Below are positions 15,997 through 24,476 of a stretch of DNA of 30,803 bases, piece after piece. Source of the DNA: Pseudomonadota bacterium. GTDB taxonomy: Bacteria; Pseudomonadota; Alphaproteobacteria; Rhizobiales; Xanthobacteraceae. The notes beneath the pieces were generated by a model. That model was given only the letters and a program-made list of their open reading frames with translations, was not told the origin of the DNA and searched no databases. Both the position numbers and the translations under genes were made by a program. The stretch lies in the NCBI GenBank assembly GCA_023434095.1, contig JAEYTJ010000281.1, positions 1-30,803 on the forward strand, written 5' to 3'. Within the stretch, counting starts at the first letter, position 1, and each line of letters starts with the position of its first letter.

Positions 15997-16594
15997 TCTC
16001 GCCCGTGCTCTCGGGCGGCGCGTGGCGGGTCATCAGGGGCACCTGCGCCATGGCGAAGACGAGGGTCAGCGGCAGGTAGCCGAAGGTCTTGAACGCCACC
16101 CAGGTGTCGGTCGACACGCTGCGCCAGACGATTTCGTTGAGCACCGCCATGACGAGGAAGAACACGCCCCAGCGAATGGTCAGCTCGCGCCAGCCCCGGT
16201 CGGTCAGCACGAAGACGTCGCCCAGCACATAGGGCAGCAGCGGCTTGCGCAGCCACAGCCCGCCGAGCAGGGCGATGCCGAACAGCGCGTTCACCAGCGT
16301 CGGCTTCATCTTGATGAAATGGTCGTCCTGCAGCACCAAGGTGAGCGTGCCGAACACCAGCACCACGCCGGCGGAGACCAGCGGCATGACCGCGATCTTG
16401 CGGGCGATGATCCACATGACCGCCAGGGCGGCGAAGGTGGCGACCATGAAGGCGCCGGTGGCGACATAGATGCCGCCGCGCCCGTTGGCGACGAAGAACA
16501 CCACCAGCGGCCCCAGCTCCAGCGCGAATTTGAGCAGCGGGTGCATGGTGCGCAGGCGGGTGCCGTTGGCGGGGCCGGACGGTGCATCGCTCAT
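15992..16594 (-). CDS. yciB: Septation protein A / YciB family inner-membrane protein
   Basis: A 200-residue membrane protein with about five or six helices. Family signatures are HPLLKFALELGPLVVFFVAN near the start, FGTLTLVLQDDHFIKMKPTLVNALFG in the middle and RWGVFFLVMAVLNEIVWR with WVAFKTFG near the end. YciB (also called IspA/IspZ in Shigella) is linked to septation, cell-envelope integrity and membrane synthesis. It is the last gene of a four-gene minus-strand operon and starts only 3 bases after the ftsY stop, so it is surely co-transcribed with it. The order ftsY-yciB is common in Hyphomicrobiales. The N-terminal 16 residues are soluble and variable; a second Met at residue 17 (MHPLLKF) could be the true start. 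Confidence 0.92.
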   Translation of the reverse strand: MSDAPSGPANGTRLRTMHPLLKFALELGPLVVFFVANGRGGIYVATGAFMVATFAALAVMWIIARKIAVMPLVSAGVVLVFGTLTLVLQDDHFIKMKPTLVNALFGIALLGGLWLRKPLLPYVLGDVFVLTDRGWRELTIRWGVFFLVMAVLNEIVWRSVSTDTWVAFKTFGYLPLTLVFAMAQVPLMTRHAPPESTGEK

Positions 16595-16597
16595 GGG

Positions 16598-17548
16598 TCA
16601 GTCCTCCAGTCCGACGATGGCGCGGGCGAAATCGCGCGCCGCGAAGGGTTGCAGGGCGTCAATGCCCTCGCCGACGCCGATGAGATGGATCGGCAGGCCG
16701 TGCCTGGCGGCGATGGCGACGAGAATGCCGCCCCGCGCCGTGCCGTCCAGCTTGGTCATGACGAGGCCGGTGACGCCCGCCACCCGCTTGAAGGCGTCGA
16801 CCTGCTGCAGGGCGTTCTGGCCGACGGTGGCGTCGAGCGTCAGCACCACGGCGTGCGGCGCGGTGGGGTCCTGCTTCTTGATCACGCGGACGATCTTTTC
16901 CAGCTCGTCCATCAGCTCGACACGGTTCTGCAGCCGGCCGGCGGTATCGATGATGAGCACGTCGGCGCCTTCGCTGCGCGCCTGCTGCAGCCCGTCAAAG
17001 GCGACGCCGGCGGCATCCGCGCCGGGAGCGCGGGCGACGATGGCGGCGCCGGTGCGCTCCGCCCAGACCTTGAGCTGCTCGATGGCGGCGGCGCGGAAGG
17101 TGTCGCCGGCGGCGAGAACGACCTTCTTGCCCTGCGCCTTCAGCGTGGAGGCGAGCTTACCGATGGTGGTGGTCTTGCCCGAGCCGTTGACGCCCACCAT
17201 CAGCAGGACGAACGGCTTGCTCTCGCTGGCGAAAACCAGCGGCACGGCGACCGGCTGCAGGACCGCTTCGATCTCGGCGGCGACGAGGGCGCGCACTTCC
17301 TCCGGCTCGATCGCCTTGTCGTAGCGCCCCTTGCCGACGGCGGCGGCGACACGGGCGGCGGTGTCGACGCCGAGATCGGCGCGGATCAGCACGTCTTCCA
17401 GGTCCTCCAGCGTGTCGGCGTCGAGCCTGCGCTTGGTGAACAGGTCGGTGATGCCGGTCGACAGGCCGGTGGCGGTGCGGGTCAGCCCCTGGGTCAGGCG
17501 CTTCCAGAAGCCGGGGCGGGAGGTGGTGTCGTCGTTCATGTCGGTCAT
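16598..17548 (-). CDS. ftsY: Signal recognition particle receptor FtsY
   Basis: A 316-residue SRP-type GTPase that docks ribosome-SRP complexes at the inner membrane for co-translational insertion. The N domain helices cover about 10-100. The G domain has GVNGSGKT at 119-126, DTFRAAA at 149-155, DTAGR at 201-205 and TKLD at 265-268, plus the closing DLQPFAARDFARAIVG-like end typical of FtsY. The acidic A domain found in E. coli (497 residues) is absent; instead a short N-terminus with FWKRLTQGLTRTATGLS, probably an amphipathic membrane-binding helix, precedes the N domain. Such short forms are usual in alphaproteobacteria. Its ATG overlaps the mtaB stop by 4 bases (ATGA). Confidence 0.96.
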   Translation of the reverse strand: MTDMNDDTTSRPGFWKRLTQGLTRTATGLSTGITDLFTKRRLDADTLEDLEDVLIRADLGVDTAARVAAAVGKGRYDKAIEPEEVRALVAAEIEAVLQPVAVPLVFASESKPFVLLMVGVNGSGKTTTIGKLASTLKAQGKKVVLAAGDTFRAAAIEQLKVWAERTGAAIVARAPGADAAGVAFDGLQQARSEGADVLIIDTAGRLQNRVELMDELEKIVRVIKKQDPTAPHAVVLTLDATVGQNALQQVDAFKRVAGVTGLVMTKLDGTARGGILVAIAARHGLPIHLIGVGEGIDALQPFAARDFARAIVGLED

Positions 17549-18858
17549 GCCGCGATCAGCCGAACGCCGTCATGGCCGGCGATGCGGATATGGGTCAGCG
17601 TGCCGGGCGCCATCGGGGAGGCGAGGCGCACCGGGGTGAAGCTCTTCGTACGGGCGAGGCCGCCGCGCTCGGCCAGCACTTCGCGCCGCGCGCCGACTTC
17701 GCTCGCGAGATGGCGCAGCAGGGCGTGGGCGCCCTTCTCCCGCAGGCGGCGGGCGCGTTCCTTCACCAGCGCGGGGTCGACCGCCGGCATGCGCGCGGCC
17801 GGGGTGCCCGGGCGGGGGGAGAAGGGGAAGACGTGCAGATGCGTCAGCCCGCAATCGTCCACCACATCGAGCGAGGCGCGGAACGCCGTTTCCGACTCGG
17901 TGGGGAAGCCGGCGATGAGATCGGCGCCGAACACCACATCCGGCCGCGCCTGCCGGAGCGCGCGGCAGAAGCCGATGGCGTCGCGTCGCGAATGCCGGCG
18001 CTTCATGCGCTTGAGGATGAGATCGTCGCCGGCCTGCAGCGAGAGGTGGAGATGCGGCATCAGCCGTTCTTCCTCGGCCAGAGCGCGCAGCAGCTCGGCG
18101 TCCACCTCCACCGAATCGAGGGAGGAGAGGCGCAGCCGGGGCAACTCCGGCACATGGCGCAGCAGGCTGCGCACCAGCGTGCCGAGCCGGGGGGCGCCGG
18201 GAAGGCCGGCGCCATAGGAAGTGAGATCGACGCCGGTGAGCACGATCTCGCGGGCGCCTTCTTCCACCAGCGTGCGCACCCGCGCCACCACGGCGCCCAT
18301 CGGCACGGAGCGGGAATTCCCCCGCCCATAGGGGATGACGCAGAAGGTGCAGCGGTGGTTGCAGCCGTCCTGCACCTGTACGAAGGCGCGGGTGTGCCCG
18401 TCGATCGTGTCCGCCGGCCCGTCGAGAAGATGCGGCGCGGTCTCGCGCACCGCCATGATGTCGCCGACGAGGATCTTCTCCTCATTGCCGAGACCGAAAT
18501 CGAGCGCGGCGCGGGTCGACTGCCAGGCCGCCGGCGCGGTCTTCTCGGTATTGCCGAGCACGCGGTCGACCTCGTCCATCGCGGCGAAGCGGCCGGGCTC
18601 GGTCTGCGCGGCGCAGCCGGTGACGATGATGCGGCGTGCGGGCGCCTCGCGCTTCAGCCGGCGGATGGTCTGGCGCGCCTGCTTCACCGCCTCGGCGGTG
18701 ACGGCGCAGGTGTTGACGATGATCGCATTCTCCAGCCCGGCCGCGCCGGCCATCGCCTTGGCGGTGGCAGAATCGAGCGCGTTCAGCCGGCAGCCGAAGC
18801 TGACCACGTCGACGGGAGAAGCAGAGGCCGGAGAGGCAAGGCCTGAGGCGGGGCGCAT
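17545..18858 (-). CDS. mtaB: tRNA (N6-threonylcarbamoyladenosine(37)-C2)-methylthiotransferase MtaB
   Basis: A 437-residue radical-SAM enzyme that adds a methylthio group to t6A37 of tRNAs reading ANN codons. The N-terminal UPF0004 domain holds three cluster cysteines: Cys23 (FGCRLN), Cys51 (NTCAVT) and Cys82 (TGCAAQ). The radical-SAM core has CNHRCTFC with Cys166, Cys170 and Cys173. A C-terminal TRAM-like part begins near residue 375. CRLN rather than CQMN near the N-terminus, with the NTCAVT and TGCAAQ pattern, fits MtaB better than MiaB or RimO. The start may be ATG 18858 or GTG 18864; the latter overlaps the dapF stop (GTGA). It sits between dapF and ftsY in one operon. Confidence 0.93.
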   Translation of the reverse strand: MRPASGLASPASASPVDVVSFGCRLNALDSATAKAMAGAAGLENAIIVNTCAVTAEAVKQARQTIRRLKREAPARRIIVTGCAAQTEPGRFAAMDEVDRVLGNTEKTAPAAWQSTRAALDFGLGNEEKILVGDIMAVRETAPHLLDGPADTIDGHTRAFVQVQDGCNHRCTFCVIPYGRGNSRSVPMGAVVARVRTLVEEGAREIVLTGVDLTSYGAGLPGAPRLGTLVRSLLRHVPELPRLRLSSLDSVEVDAELLRALAEEERLMPHLHLSLQAGDDLILKRMKRRHSRRDAIGFCRALRQARPDVVFGADLIAGFPTESETAFRASLDVVDDCGLTHLHVFPFSPRPGTPAARMPAVDPALVKERARRLREKGAHALLRHLASEVGARREVLAERGGLARTKSFTPVRLASPMAPGTLTHIRIAGHDGVRLIAA

Positions 18859-18860
18859 CG

Positions 18861-19757
18861 TCACTCGGCGTCGCCGGACGTGATGGCAGAAGGCTCGGCT
18901 TCGCCGAGCATGGCGGCGGTGAGGCGCCCATCGAACTCGACCGCGGCCGGGCCGGTCATCAGTACATGGTCGTCGCTCCCGCGCCAGTCGATGACGAGAT
19001 CGCCGCCCGGCAGGGTGACGGTGACCCGCCTCCCGGTGAGGCCAAGGCGCGCGGCGCAGACGGCGGCGGCGCAGGCGCCGGTACCGCAGGCGCGGGTGAG
19101 GCCGACGCCACGCTCCCACACCTTCAGCACGATGTGATCGGGCGAGACGACCTGCGCGACGGAGATGTTGGCGCGCTCGGGGAAGATCGGGTGGTGTTCG
19201 AGTTCGGGCCCGAGGCGGGCGAGGTCGACCGCTTCCACATCGTCCACCCAGAAGATGGCGTGCGGGTTGCCGACATTCACCACGGCGGGGGCGCGCAGCA
19301 CGGGGGCTTCCGCCGGGCCGGCCTGCAGCTCGATGGCGCGGGTGTCGGCCACCGGGCCGGCGAGGGGAATGTCGTGCCAGCCGAAATGCGGCACGCCCAT
19401 ATCCACCGTGATGCCCTCGGGCGCGAGGCTGCAGGCGAGCGGGCCGGCGACGCTTTCAAACACCATCCGGTCGGCGCCGGTGCGGCCGGATTCATAGAGC
19501 GCGATGCAGCGCGTGCCGTTGCCGCAGGCTCCCGATTCCGAGCCGTCGGCATTGATGATGCGCACGAATGCCTGCGTGCCCTCGGTCTGCGGCGGATAGA
19601 GCGCCATGATCTGGTCGAAGGGCAGCACCTCCGGCCGGGCGAGGGCGCGCGCCTCCTGTGGGGGCACGGCCACGGGCGCGTCGCGCAGATCCAGCACGAC
19701 GATCTCGTTGCCGAGGCCGTTCATCTTGACGAAGGAGCGGTTTTCCAGCGCGGCCAT
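18861..19757 (-). CDS. dapF: Diaminopimelate epimerase
   Basis: A 298-residue cytosolic enzyme that converts LL- to meso-diaminopimelate for lysine and peptidoglycan. It is a PLP-independent racemase with two catalytic cysteines, both present: Cys78 in GACGNGTRC and Cys224 in ACGTGACAAAV. Other family sequences are FVKMNGLGNEIVVLDLR at the N-terminus, VNVGNPHAIFWV and PERANISVAQV. Length is slightly above E. coli DapF (274), mainly from insertions around 30-60. ATG 19757 gives the canonical N-terminus; the frame stays open to 20585 but that part is unlike the family. It is the first gene of the dapF-mtaB-ftsY-yciB operon; a CATATAAGG stretch about 60 bases upstream on the minus strand may be its -10 region. 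Confidence 0.96.
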   Translation of the reverse strand: MAALENRSFVKMNGLGNEIVVLDLRDAPVAVPPQEARALARPEVLPFDQIMALYPPQTEGTQAFVRIINADGSESGACGNGTRCIALYESGRTGADRMVFESVAGPLACSLAPEGITVDMGVPHFGWHDIPLAGPVADTRAIELQAGPAEAPVLRAPAVVNVGNPHAIFWVDDVEAVDLARLGPELEHHPIFPERANISVAQVVSPDHIVLKVWERGVGLTRACGTGACAAAVCAARLGLTGRRVTVTLPGGDLVIDWRGSDDHVLMTGPAAVEFDGRLTAAMLGEAEPSAITSGDAE

Positions 19758-20015
19758 GGACCCGGTTTCGCGGCAGGCGGCGCAGGCGCCGCCTGGGTGA
19801 TGAGGATGCCCGTCCTTATATGGCGAAGCGTCGCGGATTGGCCAGACCAATTGGCGGAGGGAGGGGGTGTCGCGGCGCGGCGACAGGGCGCGGGGAACCG
19901 TAGGGCAGAGCCGGCGGGGGCGTCGCGGGCGCGTGTGCGGAATGCTAGGACTCGGGACATCGCATCCTCTTCGCAGCCATGCCCCGGCGTTGCGCCCTTT
20001 TCCGGTGAACCGACC

Positions 20016-20750
20016 ATGATGGTGATCTTGTCCGCCTTCCTGCCGCGCCGGCTTCTCGCGCTGGCGACGCTTCTGGTGGGGCTGGCGCTGCCCGTCGCGG
20101 CATGGGCGCAGGATGCGGCGTCGCCGCCGGCGGGGTCTCCGGTCACGCCGGCGCCGTCCGAGGCCGCGCCCGCTGCGCCGGATGCCGCGCCGCTCGACGA
20201 GGACGACATGATCGCCCCGCCTATGGTCGAACCGCGTTCGGTGGAGACGCAGAACGTCGCGCCCGCGCCGGACCCGATAACGCGGCCGGACGGATTCGGC
20301 GACGAGGCGGTAATGCAGCCGGTGCCGGTGCTGATGAAAGCGGGGCATGCGAGCTGGGACGACGCCTTCAAGACCATCGTCACCACGCTGAAGGAAATCG
20401 ACGCCGAGATGGCGCGGCTGAAGCTCAAGCCGAACGGCGCCTCCTTCATCGTCTACACGGCCACCGACGATCTCGGCTTCGATTTCGAGGCGGCGGTGCC
20501 GTTCGAGGGGGCGACGGCGGACAAGCCGCAGAACGGCATGGTGTTCTCCGCCTCGCCCGCCGGCCGGGCACTGCGCTTCACCCATCGCGGCCCCTACGAT
20601 GCGATGGACCCGACCTATGAGCAGATCGCCAACCTGCTCGACGCCAAGGATTTGGAGGCGCAGGACCTCTATGTCGAGGAATACCGGTCCGATCCCCGCA
20701 CCACGCCGGAGGACGACCTCGTCATCGACATCTGGGTGCCGCTGAAGTGA
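20016..20750 (+). CDS. Exported GyrI-like (AraC effector-binding) domain protein
   Basis: A 244-residue protein. Residues 1-31 form a signal peptide (RRLLALATLLVGLALPVAAWA), with cleavage likely before QDAAS. A low-complexity Ala/Pro/acidic linker follows (about 33-85). Residues about 95-244 resemble the GyrI/AraC effector-binding fold: VLMKAGHASWDDAFKTIVTTL, a GASFIVYTATDD stretch, a GRALRFTHRGPYDAMDPTYEQI motif and the ending TTPEDDLVIDIWVPLK. In the cytoplasm this fold binds small hydrophobic molecules or acts as a hydrolase; here it appears to be secreted to the periplasm, so a ligand-binding or carrier role outside the membrane is inferred. It is divergent from dapF. The ribosome site is weak and ATG codons at 20016 and 20019 both fit. 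Confidence 0.85.
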   Translation: MMVILSAFLPRRLLALATLLVGLALPVAAWAQDAASPPAGSPVTPAPSEAAPAAPDAAPLDEDDMIAPPMVEPRSVETQNVAPAPDPITRPDGFGDEAVMQPVPVLMKAGHASWDDAFKTIVTTLKEIDAEMARLKLKPNGASFIVYTATDDLGFDFEAAVPFEGATADKPQNGMVFSASPAGRALRFTHRGPYDAMDPTYEQIANLLDAKDLEAQDLYVEEYRSDPRTTPEDDLVIDIWVPLK

Positions 20751-20764
20751 GGGGTAGTTGGCGC

Positions 20765-21097
20765 TCAGTGAGCGCTCGTTTTTGAGAGCAGGTTGAGCAC
20801 AAGGACGCCGGACACGATCAGGCCCATCCCGGCAAAGCCCGCGAGGTCAGGCCGCTGGCCGTAAACCACCCACGCCACGAGCGTGATCAGCACGATCCCA
20901 CCGCCGGCCCACACAGCGTAGGCGATACCAACAGGGATGCGGTCCAGTACCAGCGACAGAAAGTAGAACGCGCAGCCGTAGCCAAGTACGACAAGTACCG
21001 ACGGCCCGAGCTTGGTAAAGCCCTGCGATGCCTTCATCGCGCTCGTGGCAATAACCTCGGCCGCGATGGCGAAAGACAGGATCAAATAGGGCGGCAT
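20765..21097 (-). CDS. emrE: SMR family multidrug exporter, EmrE/Qac type
   Basis: A 110-residue, four-helix antiparallel-dimer exporter that swaps protons for cationic compounds. It aligns end to end with E. coli EmrE (110 residues): AIAAEVIATSAMKAS holds the essential Glu14, Tyr40 lies in helix 2, and Tyr60 and Trp63 lie in GIAYAVWAGGG. The C-terminus NLLSKTSAH also mirrors EmrE. These residues place it with drug/quaternary-ammonium exporters rather than the guanidinium exporter (Gdx/SugE) branch. It converges on the GyrI-like gene, leaving only 14 bases, and diverges from rlmN. Its Shine-Dalgarno GGAGG is buried in a hairpin. The flanking DNA and gene look slightly less GC-rich than neighbours, which might indicate transfer, but I cannot measure this. 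Confidence 0.93.
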   Translation of the reverse strand: MPPYLILSFAIAAEVIATSAMKASQGFTKLGPSVLVVLGYGCAFYFLSLVLDRIPVGIAYAVWAGGGIVLITLVAWVVYGQRPDLAGFAGMGLIVSGVLVLNLLSKTSAH

Positions 21098-21103
21098 GGG
21101 AAA

Positions 21104-21121
21104 CCTCCATCGAACTGGAGG
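21104..21121 (-). promoter_or_regulatory. Hairpin enclosing the Shine-Dalgarno of the SMR exporter gene
   Basis: On the minus strand CCTCCA, loop GTTCGA, TGGAGG forms a perfect 6-bp stem. The 3' arm contains GGAGG, six bases before the ATG at 21097, so folding would hide the ribosome binding site. This suggests translational control, by temperature, a ligand or upstream translation. Which of these applies cannot be told. Confidence 0.5.
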
Positions 21122-21151
21122 CGTCCAATGATCTAAGGAATGGGTCTCGTC

Positions 21152-21173
21152 ACGTTCACGTTCCCGTGACTGG
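21152..21173. promoter_or_regulatory. Inverted repeat between the SMR exporter and rlmN
   Basis: GTCACG and CGTGAC are perfect arms around TTCACGTTCC on the plus strand, at about 21149-21170 (coordinates good to a few bases). The element also contains two tandem copies of TCACGT-like sequence. It sits about 55 bases before the SMR start on one side and 80 before rlmN on the other, a fitting place for a regulator of either gene. Confidence 0.35.
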
Positions 21174-21248
21174 CGCTCGCCCCCCACAATTCGCCTCGCC
21201 GGCTGCTCTGTGCTATGAGGCGCGCAAACGGACATCATCGATAGCGAC

Positions 21249-22496
21249 ATGAACCTCATCGATACCACAGCGGCCTCGGCCGCCGGGGCGCGTCTCCCCG
21301 TCGAGGGCGCGGCCGCCGAGACGCGCCGCCCGGACGCGAAACGTTCCCTTGCCGGGCTCGACCGCGCCGGGCTCGGCGAGGCGCTGGCCGAGATCGGCCT
21401 GCCCGAGCGCGAGCGGCGCATGCGCGTCGCCCAGCTCTGGCACTGGATCTATCTGCGCGGGGCGCTCTCCTTCGACGAGATGACCAATGTCGGCAAGGGG
21501 CTGCGCGAGAAGCTCGGTGCCGCCTTTACCCTCGACCGTCCCGAGGTGGTGGTCGAGCAGGTGTCGAATGACGGCACCCGCAAATGGCTGCTGCGCCTGC
21601 CGCCCGACATCGCCGGCGACAAGCCGCACGATGTCGAGATGGTCTACATCCCCGAGAGCGACCGCGGCACGCTGTGCGTCTCCAGCCAAGTCGGTTGCAC
21701 GCTCAACTGCTCGTTCTGTCATACCGGCACGCAGCGCCTCGTGCGCAACCTCACGGCGGCCGAGATCGTCGCGCAGGTGATGGTGGCGCGCGACCGGCTG
21801 GGCGATTATCCCGGCCGCGACCGCGCCACCGGTCCCGGCCTGCCGACCGAGGGCGACCGGCTGGTGACCAATATCGTGTTCATGGGCATGGGCGAGCCGC
21901 TCTATGCCTATGACTCGGTGGCAAAGGCGATCGAGGTGCTGGCCGATGGCGAGGGGCTCGGCATCGGCAAGCGGCGCATCACCGTGTCCACCTCGGGCGT
22001 GGTGCCGGAAATCGAGAAGCTGGGCCGCGAGGTCGGGCCGATGCTCGCCATCTCGCTGCACGCGGTGCGCGACGAACTGCGCGACGTGCTGGTGCCGATC
22101 AACAAGAAGTACCCGCTGAAGGATCTGCTGGAGGCGTGCCGCACCTATCCGGCGGCGTCCAACGCCAAGCGCATCACCTTCGAATATGTGATGCTCAAGG
22201 GCGTCAACGACAGCCCCGCCGACGCCAAGGCGCTGGTGCGGCTGCTGGCCGGCATTCCTGCCAAGATCAACCTCATCCCGTTCAACCCCTGGCCGGGCAC
22301 GAAATACGAGTGCTCCGACTGGGAGACGATCGAGCAGTTCTCCGACATCGTCTTTCGCGCCGGCTACTCAAGCCCGGTGCGCACGCCGCGCGGGCGCGAC
22401 ATCCTCGCCGCCTGCGGCCAGCTGAAGAGCGAGACGGAAAAGCTCTCCGCCCGCGAGCGTCTCGCCCTGCGGGCGATGGCGGCGGCGGCGGAATAG
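21249..22496 (+). CDS. rlmN: Dual-specificity 23S rRNA/tRNA adenine-C2 methyltransferase RlmN
   Basis: A 415-residue radical-SAM enzyme that methylates C2 of A2503 in 23S rRNA and A37 of some tRNAs. The cluster motif is CTLNCSFC with Cys150, Cys154 and Cys157. Glu130 (VEMVYIPE) and Cys389 (AACGQL) match the residues that take part in methyl transfer, the latter carrying the methyl group. GMGEPL and NLIPFNPWPG are further family hallmarks. The N-terminal 30 residues are variable, and the insertion GDYPGRDRATGPG before the GMGEPL region is typical of alphaproteobacteria. ATG 21249 is the only sensible start. The next gene begins 2 bases after the stop, so they are co-transcribed. Confidence 0.96.
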   Translation: MNLIDTTAASAAGARLPVEGAAAETRRPDAKRSLAGLDRAGLGEALAEIGLPERERRMRVAQLWHWIYLRGALSFDEMTNVGKGLREKLGAAFTLDRPEVVVEQVSNDGTRKWLLRLPPDIAGDKPHDVEMVYIPESDRGTLCVSSQVGCTLNCSFCHTGTQRLVRNLTAAEIVAQVMVARDRLGDYPGRDRATGPGLPTEGDRLVTNIVFMGMGEPLYAYDSVAKAIEVLADGEGLGIGKRRITVSTSGVVPEIEKLGREVGPMLAISLHAVRDELRDVLVPINKKYPLKDLLEACRTYPAASNAKRITFEYVMLKGVNDSPADAKALVRLLAGIPAKINLIPFNPWPGTKYECSDWETIEQFSDIVFRAGYSSPVRTPRGRDILAACGQLKSETEKLSARERLALRAMAAAAE

Positions 22497-22498
22497 TC

Positions 22499-23014
22499 AT
22501 GGACCCGCTGCTCAGACTTCTGCTGCGCCTTCTCGTCGTGCCGCTCGGTGCCGTCGCGGGGATGATCGTTGCGCTCGCCATCATCCTCATTGGCTACTGG
22601 CAGCTTGGCGACCTGATCTCCGGAGCCAGCGAGATCGAGGCGGTGGCGCTGGCGGACGCACTGGTGACCGCCGCCTTCGCGCTGATCGCCATCGTCGTCG
22701 TGATGGGCGGCATCGCGTTGATCGGCGTGCTGTTCGCCGAGGCGTTCGCGGTACGCTCCTGGGTGTTCCATGTCGCCAATGGCGCGGTATCGGCGTGGAT
22801 CGCGGCGCAGATTTTCCCGCCCTATCCAGATGCGCCCGTGCCGTTCAACGGCATGCTCTACATTCTCGGCGCCGGGCTGGCGGCCGGGCTCGTCTACTGG
22901 GCGGTGGCGGGATGGAGTGCCGGTTTCTGGAAGCCGCTGGGGCCGGAGCGGCCCGCCGCGCCGCTGCCGCCAGCCCCGCCCGCGCCGCCGGCGGCCGTCC
23001 CACCTGCGAGCTGA
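22499..23014 (+). CDS. Small integral membrane protein of unknown function
   Basis: A 171-residue protein I do not recognise by name. It has four hydrophobic segments at about 8-33 (LLVVPLGAVAGMIVALAIILIGYW), 53-82 (ALVTAAFALIAIVVVMGGIALIGVLFA), 87-103 and 118-140, followed by a proline/alanine-rich tail (about 150-171, with repeats of PPAPPAPP). ATG 22499 lies 2 bases past the rlmN stop, with the rlmN end serving as upstream context. Similar small membrane proteins sit beside rlmN in other Hyphomicrobiales as far as I recall, so a conserved but undefined role is possible. There are no catalytic motifs, and codon use looks like that of its neighbours. Confidence 0.8.
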   Translation: MDPLLRLLLRLLVVPLGAVAGMIVALAIILIGYWQLGDLISGASEIEAVALADALVTAAFALIAIVVVMGGIALIGVLFAEAFAVRSWVFHVANGAVSAWIAAQIFPPYPDAPVPFNGMLYILGAGLAAGLVYWAVAGWSAGFWKPLGPERPAAPLPPAPPAPPAAVPPAS

Positions 23015-23021
23015 CGGCGTC

Positions 23022-23041
23022 GCGCATACGTATGCGCATAC
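23022..23041. promoter_or_regulatory. 16-bp perfect palindrome just upstream of the argG promoter
   Basis: GCGCATACGTATGCGC (23022-23037) is a perfect palindrome. The octamer GCGCATAC recurs at 23034-23041, so the two copies overlap, and TATGCGCATA (23031-23040) is itself palindromic. The element ends directly against the -35 hexamer of the candidate argG promoter, a typical place for an activator or repressor. It does not look like an ArgR box as known in enterics. Confidence 0.45.
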
Positions 23042-23069
23042 TTGCACGCGCGCGCGCCATGCCTATAGT
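23042..23069 (+). promoter_or_regulatory. Candidate sigma-70 promoter for argG
   Basis: TTGCAC (23042-23047), a 16-base GC-rich spacer, and TATAGT (23064-23069). Transcription should begin near 23076, about 50 bases before the ATG. The same -10 sequence, TATAGT, recurs before typA. Confidence 0.55.
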
Positions 23070-23125
23070 CCGCGCGCCCTGCCGGGCTCGATCTTCCTGC
23101 GGACTCTGACTCTCCGGAACGTGAC

Positions 23126-24355
<1,230 letters not shown>

Positions 24356-24372
24356 GGCGCCCGCGCAACCCA

Positions 24373-24458
24373 CCTCATCCCCGGGCTTGACCCGGGGATC
24401 CAGAGTTTTCCGGCGCGCACCGTCCGCTGGGTGCCCGGGTCGAGCCCCGGGCATGAGG
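24373..24458. repeat. Double palindromic intergenic repeat between argG and the SDR gene
   Basis: Two hairpins, TCCCCGGG (24378-24385)/CCCGGGGA (24391-24398) and TGCCCGGG (24432-24439)/CCCGGGCA (24446-24453), are enclosed by CCTCAT and ATGAGG. Versions of this CATCCCCGGGCTTGACCCGG element are very common between genes in alphaproteobacterial genomes. Here it lies between two convergent genes and could act as transcript ends for both. Confidence 0.78.
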
Positions 24459-24476
24459 GGGTGGGGGAAGACGTCC

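Noticed and set aside
21098..21248. Guanidine-II or -III riboswitch before the SMR exporter
   Set aside because: ACGG occurs within GTCACGGGAACG, but paired ACGR-loop hairpins are not convincingly formed, and the protein belongs with EmrE rather than Gdx.
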